Source: Stenotrophomonas sp.
GTDB taxonomy: Bacteria > Pseudomonadota > Gammaproteobacteria > Xanthomonadales > Xanthomonadaceae
Reading direction: 5' to 3'
Assembly (NCBI GenBank): GCA_003510825.1
Contig: DOKO01000469.1
Span: 1-5,848, forward strand
DNA: 5,848 nucleotides
Numbering within the stretch: position 1 is the first letter of the stretch; each line of letters opens with the position of its first letter. Shown here piece by piece: positions 4,678 to 5,848 of this stretch. The notes beneath the pieces were generated by a model. It did no database searches. It was not told the origin of the DNA and was given only the letters and a program-made list of their open reading frames with translations. Made by a program: the position numbers and the translations under genes.

Positions 4678-5848
4678 ATGGAAACCATCCGCAAGCTGGC
4701 CATCCTCGCCGACGCCGCCAAGTACGATGCCTCCTGCGCCTCCAGCGGCGCGGGCAAGCGCGACTCGCGCGCCAGCGGCGGCATCGGCAGCACCGAAGGC
4801 ATGGGCATCTGCCACAGCTACACGCCCGATGGCCGCTGCGTGTCGCTGCTGAAGATCCTGCTGACCAACTTCTGCGTGTACGACTGCGCCTACTGCGTGA
4901 ACCGGGTCTCGAGCAACGTGCCGCGGGCGCGCTTCAGCGTGGACGAGGTGGTGGCGCTGACCCTGGACTTCTACAAGCGCAACTACATCGAAGGACTGTT
5001 CCTTTCCAGCGGCATCATCCGCAATGCCGACTACACCATGGAACAGATGGTGGAAGTGGCCCGGCAGCTGCGCGAGGAACACCGCTACGCCGGTTACATC
5101 CACCTCAAGACCATTCCCGAGGCGTCGCCCGAGCTGCTGGCCAGCGCCGGTCGCTACGCCGACCGCCTGTCGATCAACGTGGAACTGCCGACCGAGGCCG
5201 GGCTGAGTGCGCTGGCACCGGAAAAGACCGTGCATTCGATCCGCGGCGCGATGGGCGAACTGCGCTGGCGCATCGAGGAAGCCAAGGAAGCACGCAAGGC
5301 GCCGGCCGTGGTCGCGCCAACGGCCACCCGCAGCGCACGCCCTCGCCCGCCGCGCTTCGCCCCGGCCGGGCAGAGCACGCAGATGATCGTCGGCGCCGAC
5401 GGGGCCAATGACCAGCAGATCCTGGCCAGTGCCGACGCGCTGTACGGCAACTACCGCATGCGCCGGGTGTATTACTCGGCCTTCAGCCCCATTCCCGATG
5501 CCAGCCGCCAGCTGCCGCTGCAGCCGCCCCCGCTGCAGCGCGAGCATCGCCTGTACCAGGCCGACTGGCTGCTGCGCTTCTACGGTTACGGCGTGGAAGA
5601 GATCACCGATACCACCCAGGACGGCATGCTGGACCTGGACATCGACCCGAAGATGGCCTGGGCGATCCGCCACCCCGAGCGCTTCCCGGTGGACCTGAAC
5701 CGCGCGCCGAAGGAACTGCTGCTGCGCGTGCCCGGGCTCGGCGTGCGCAACGTGAAGCGGGTGCTGATGGCGCGCCGGCACGGCCGCCTGCGGGTGGCCG
5801 ACGTGGCCCGGTTGAAGGCCCCGATGAGCAAGCTGCTGCCGTTCGTGC
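4678..5848 (+). CDS. Radical SAM protein linked to UDG-type DNA repair, 3' end cut by window
   Basis: This 390-codon open frame runs off the right edge. Its CVYDCAYC (C66, C70, C73) is the CxxxCxxC site for the 4Fe-4S cluster of radical SAM enzymes. Other cysteines (C20, C45, C54) surround it. A helix-hairpin-helix-like segment at 350-379 (RVPGLGVRNVKRVLMARR) suggests DNA contact. The pattern STEGMGICHSYTPDGRC and FAPAGQSTQMIVGAD fits the putative DNA modification/repair radical SAM family (TIGR03916, as I recall). Its partner is usually an adjacent uracil-DNA-glycosylase-like or DUF4130 protein, here expected beyond the edge. An in-frame TAG at 4666-4668 makes 4678 the earliest start; no strong Shine-Dalgarno is present. 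Residues 203-226 look like an Arg/Pro/Ala-rich insertion. Its substrate is not known to me. Confidence 0.85.
   Translation, partial: METIRKLAILADAAKYDASCASSGAGKRDSRASGGIGSTEGMGICHSYTPDGRCVSLLKILLTNFCVYDCAYCVNRVSSNVPRARFSVDEVVALTLDFYKRNYIEGLFLSSGIIRNADYTMEQMVEVARQLREEHRYAGYIHLKTIPEASPELLASAGRYADRLSINVELPTEAGLSALAPEKTVHSIRGAMGELRWRIEEAKEARKAPAVVAPTATRSARPRPPRFAPAGQSTQMIVGADGANDQQILASADALYGNYRMRRVYYSAFSPIPDASRQLPLQPPPLQREHRLYQADWLLRFYGYGVEEITDTTQDGMLDLDIDPKMAWAIRHPERFPVDLNRAPKELLLRVPGLGVRNVKRVLMARRHGRLRVADVARLKAPMSKLLPFV

Noticed and set aside
3341..4678. Minus-strand ORF of 445 codons opposite pilU
   Set aside because: pilU has every family motif in the opposite frame, and this translation has no domain pattern.
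4675..5781. Minus-strand ORF of 368 codons opposite the radical SAM gene
   Set aside because: It is a shadow of a motif-rich gene, and its protein is His/Gln/Arg-rich with no recognisable motif.

Overview
The window looks like chromosomal DNA of a Xanthomonadaceae gammaproteobacterium, most likely Stenotrophomonas or a close relative. The reasons are the high GC content with strongly GC-biased third codon positions, a GTAG-headed REP palindrome of the Stenotrophomonas type, and a gene set typical of that family. No phage, transposase or plasmid gene is visible, and the protein-coding genes look native.

Layout, left to right. (1) 1-1035, minus: a cystathionine beta-synthase-type PLP enzyme whose C-terminal end lies beyond the left edge, with a good sigma-70-like promoter just upstream. 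(2) 1036-1468: about 430 bases without a convincing gene. It holds the promoter, a perfect REP-like palindrome, a tandem array of six 20-21 bp units, and a cluster of hairpins including a perfect 13-bp stem. (3) 1469-1862, minus: a 78-aa DUF465/YdcH-family protein with a consensus ribosome binding site. A candidate 54-aa small ORF, not previously assigned by me to any family, precedes and overlaps it. (4) 1955-3300, minus: a two-gene envelope operon, a DUF4398-type periplasmic protein followed by a coiled-coil/OmpA-like protein. The two are coupled by an ATGA overlap and closed by an intrinsic terminator. (5) 3398-4528, plus: pilU, a type IV pilus retraction ATPase paralogue, divergent from the envelope operon. 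(6) 4539-4660: a pair of inverted REP (SMAG-like) palindromes around a small hairpin, then a 10-bp hairpin. (7) 4678 to the right edge, plus: a radical SAM protein of the family usually paired with a uracil-DNA-glycosylase-like partner (putative DNA modification/repair), cut by the window about at its C-terminus.

The genes do not form one pathway. They are separate housekeeping and surface modules: sulfur amino acid metabolism, a small YdcH-type protein, cell envelope, twitching motility and putative DNA repair. The places most worth a second look are the non-coding structures: the candidate small ORF with a hairpin embedded in its end in front of the ydcH-type gene, and the helically phased 20-21 bp array upstream of the cbs promoter. 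The radical SAM gene is the member of a poorly characterised system, but its expected partner is outside the window.
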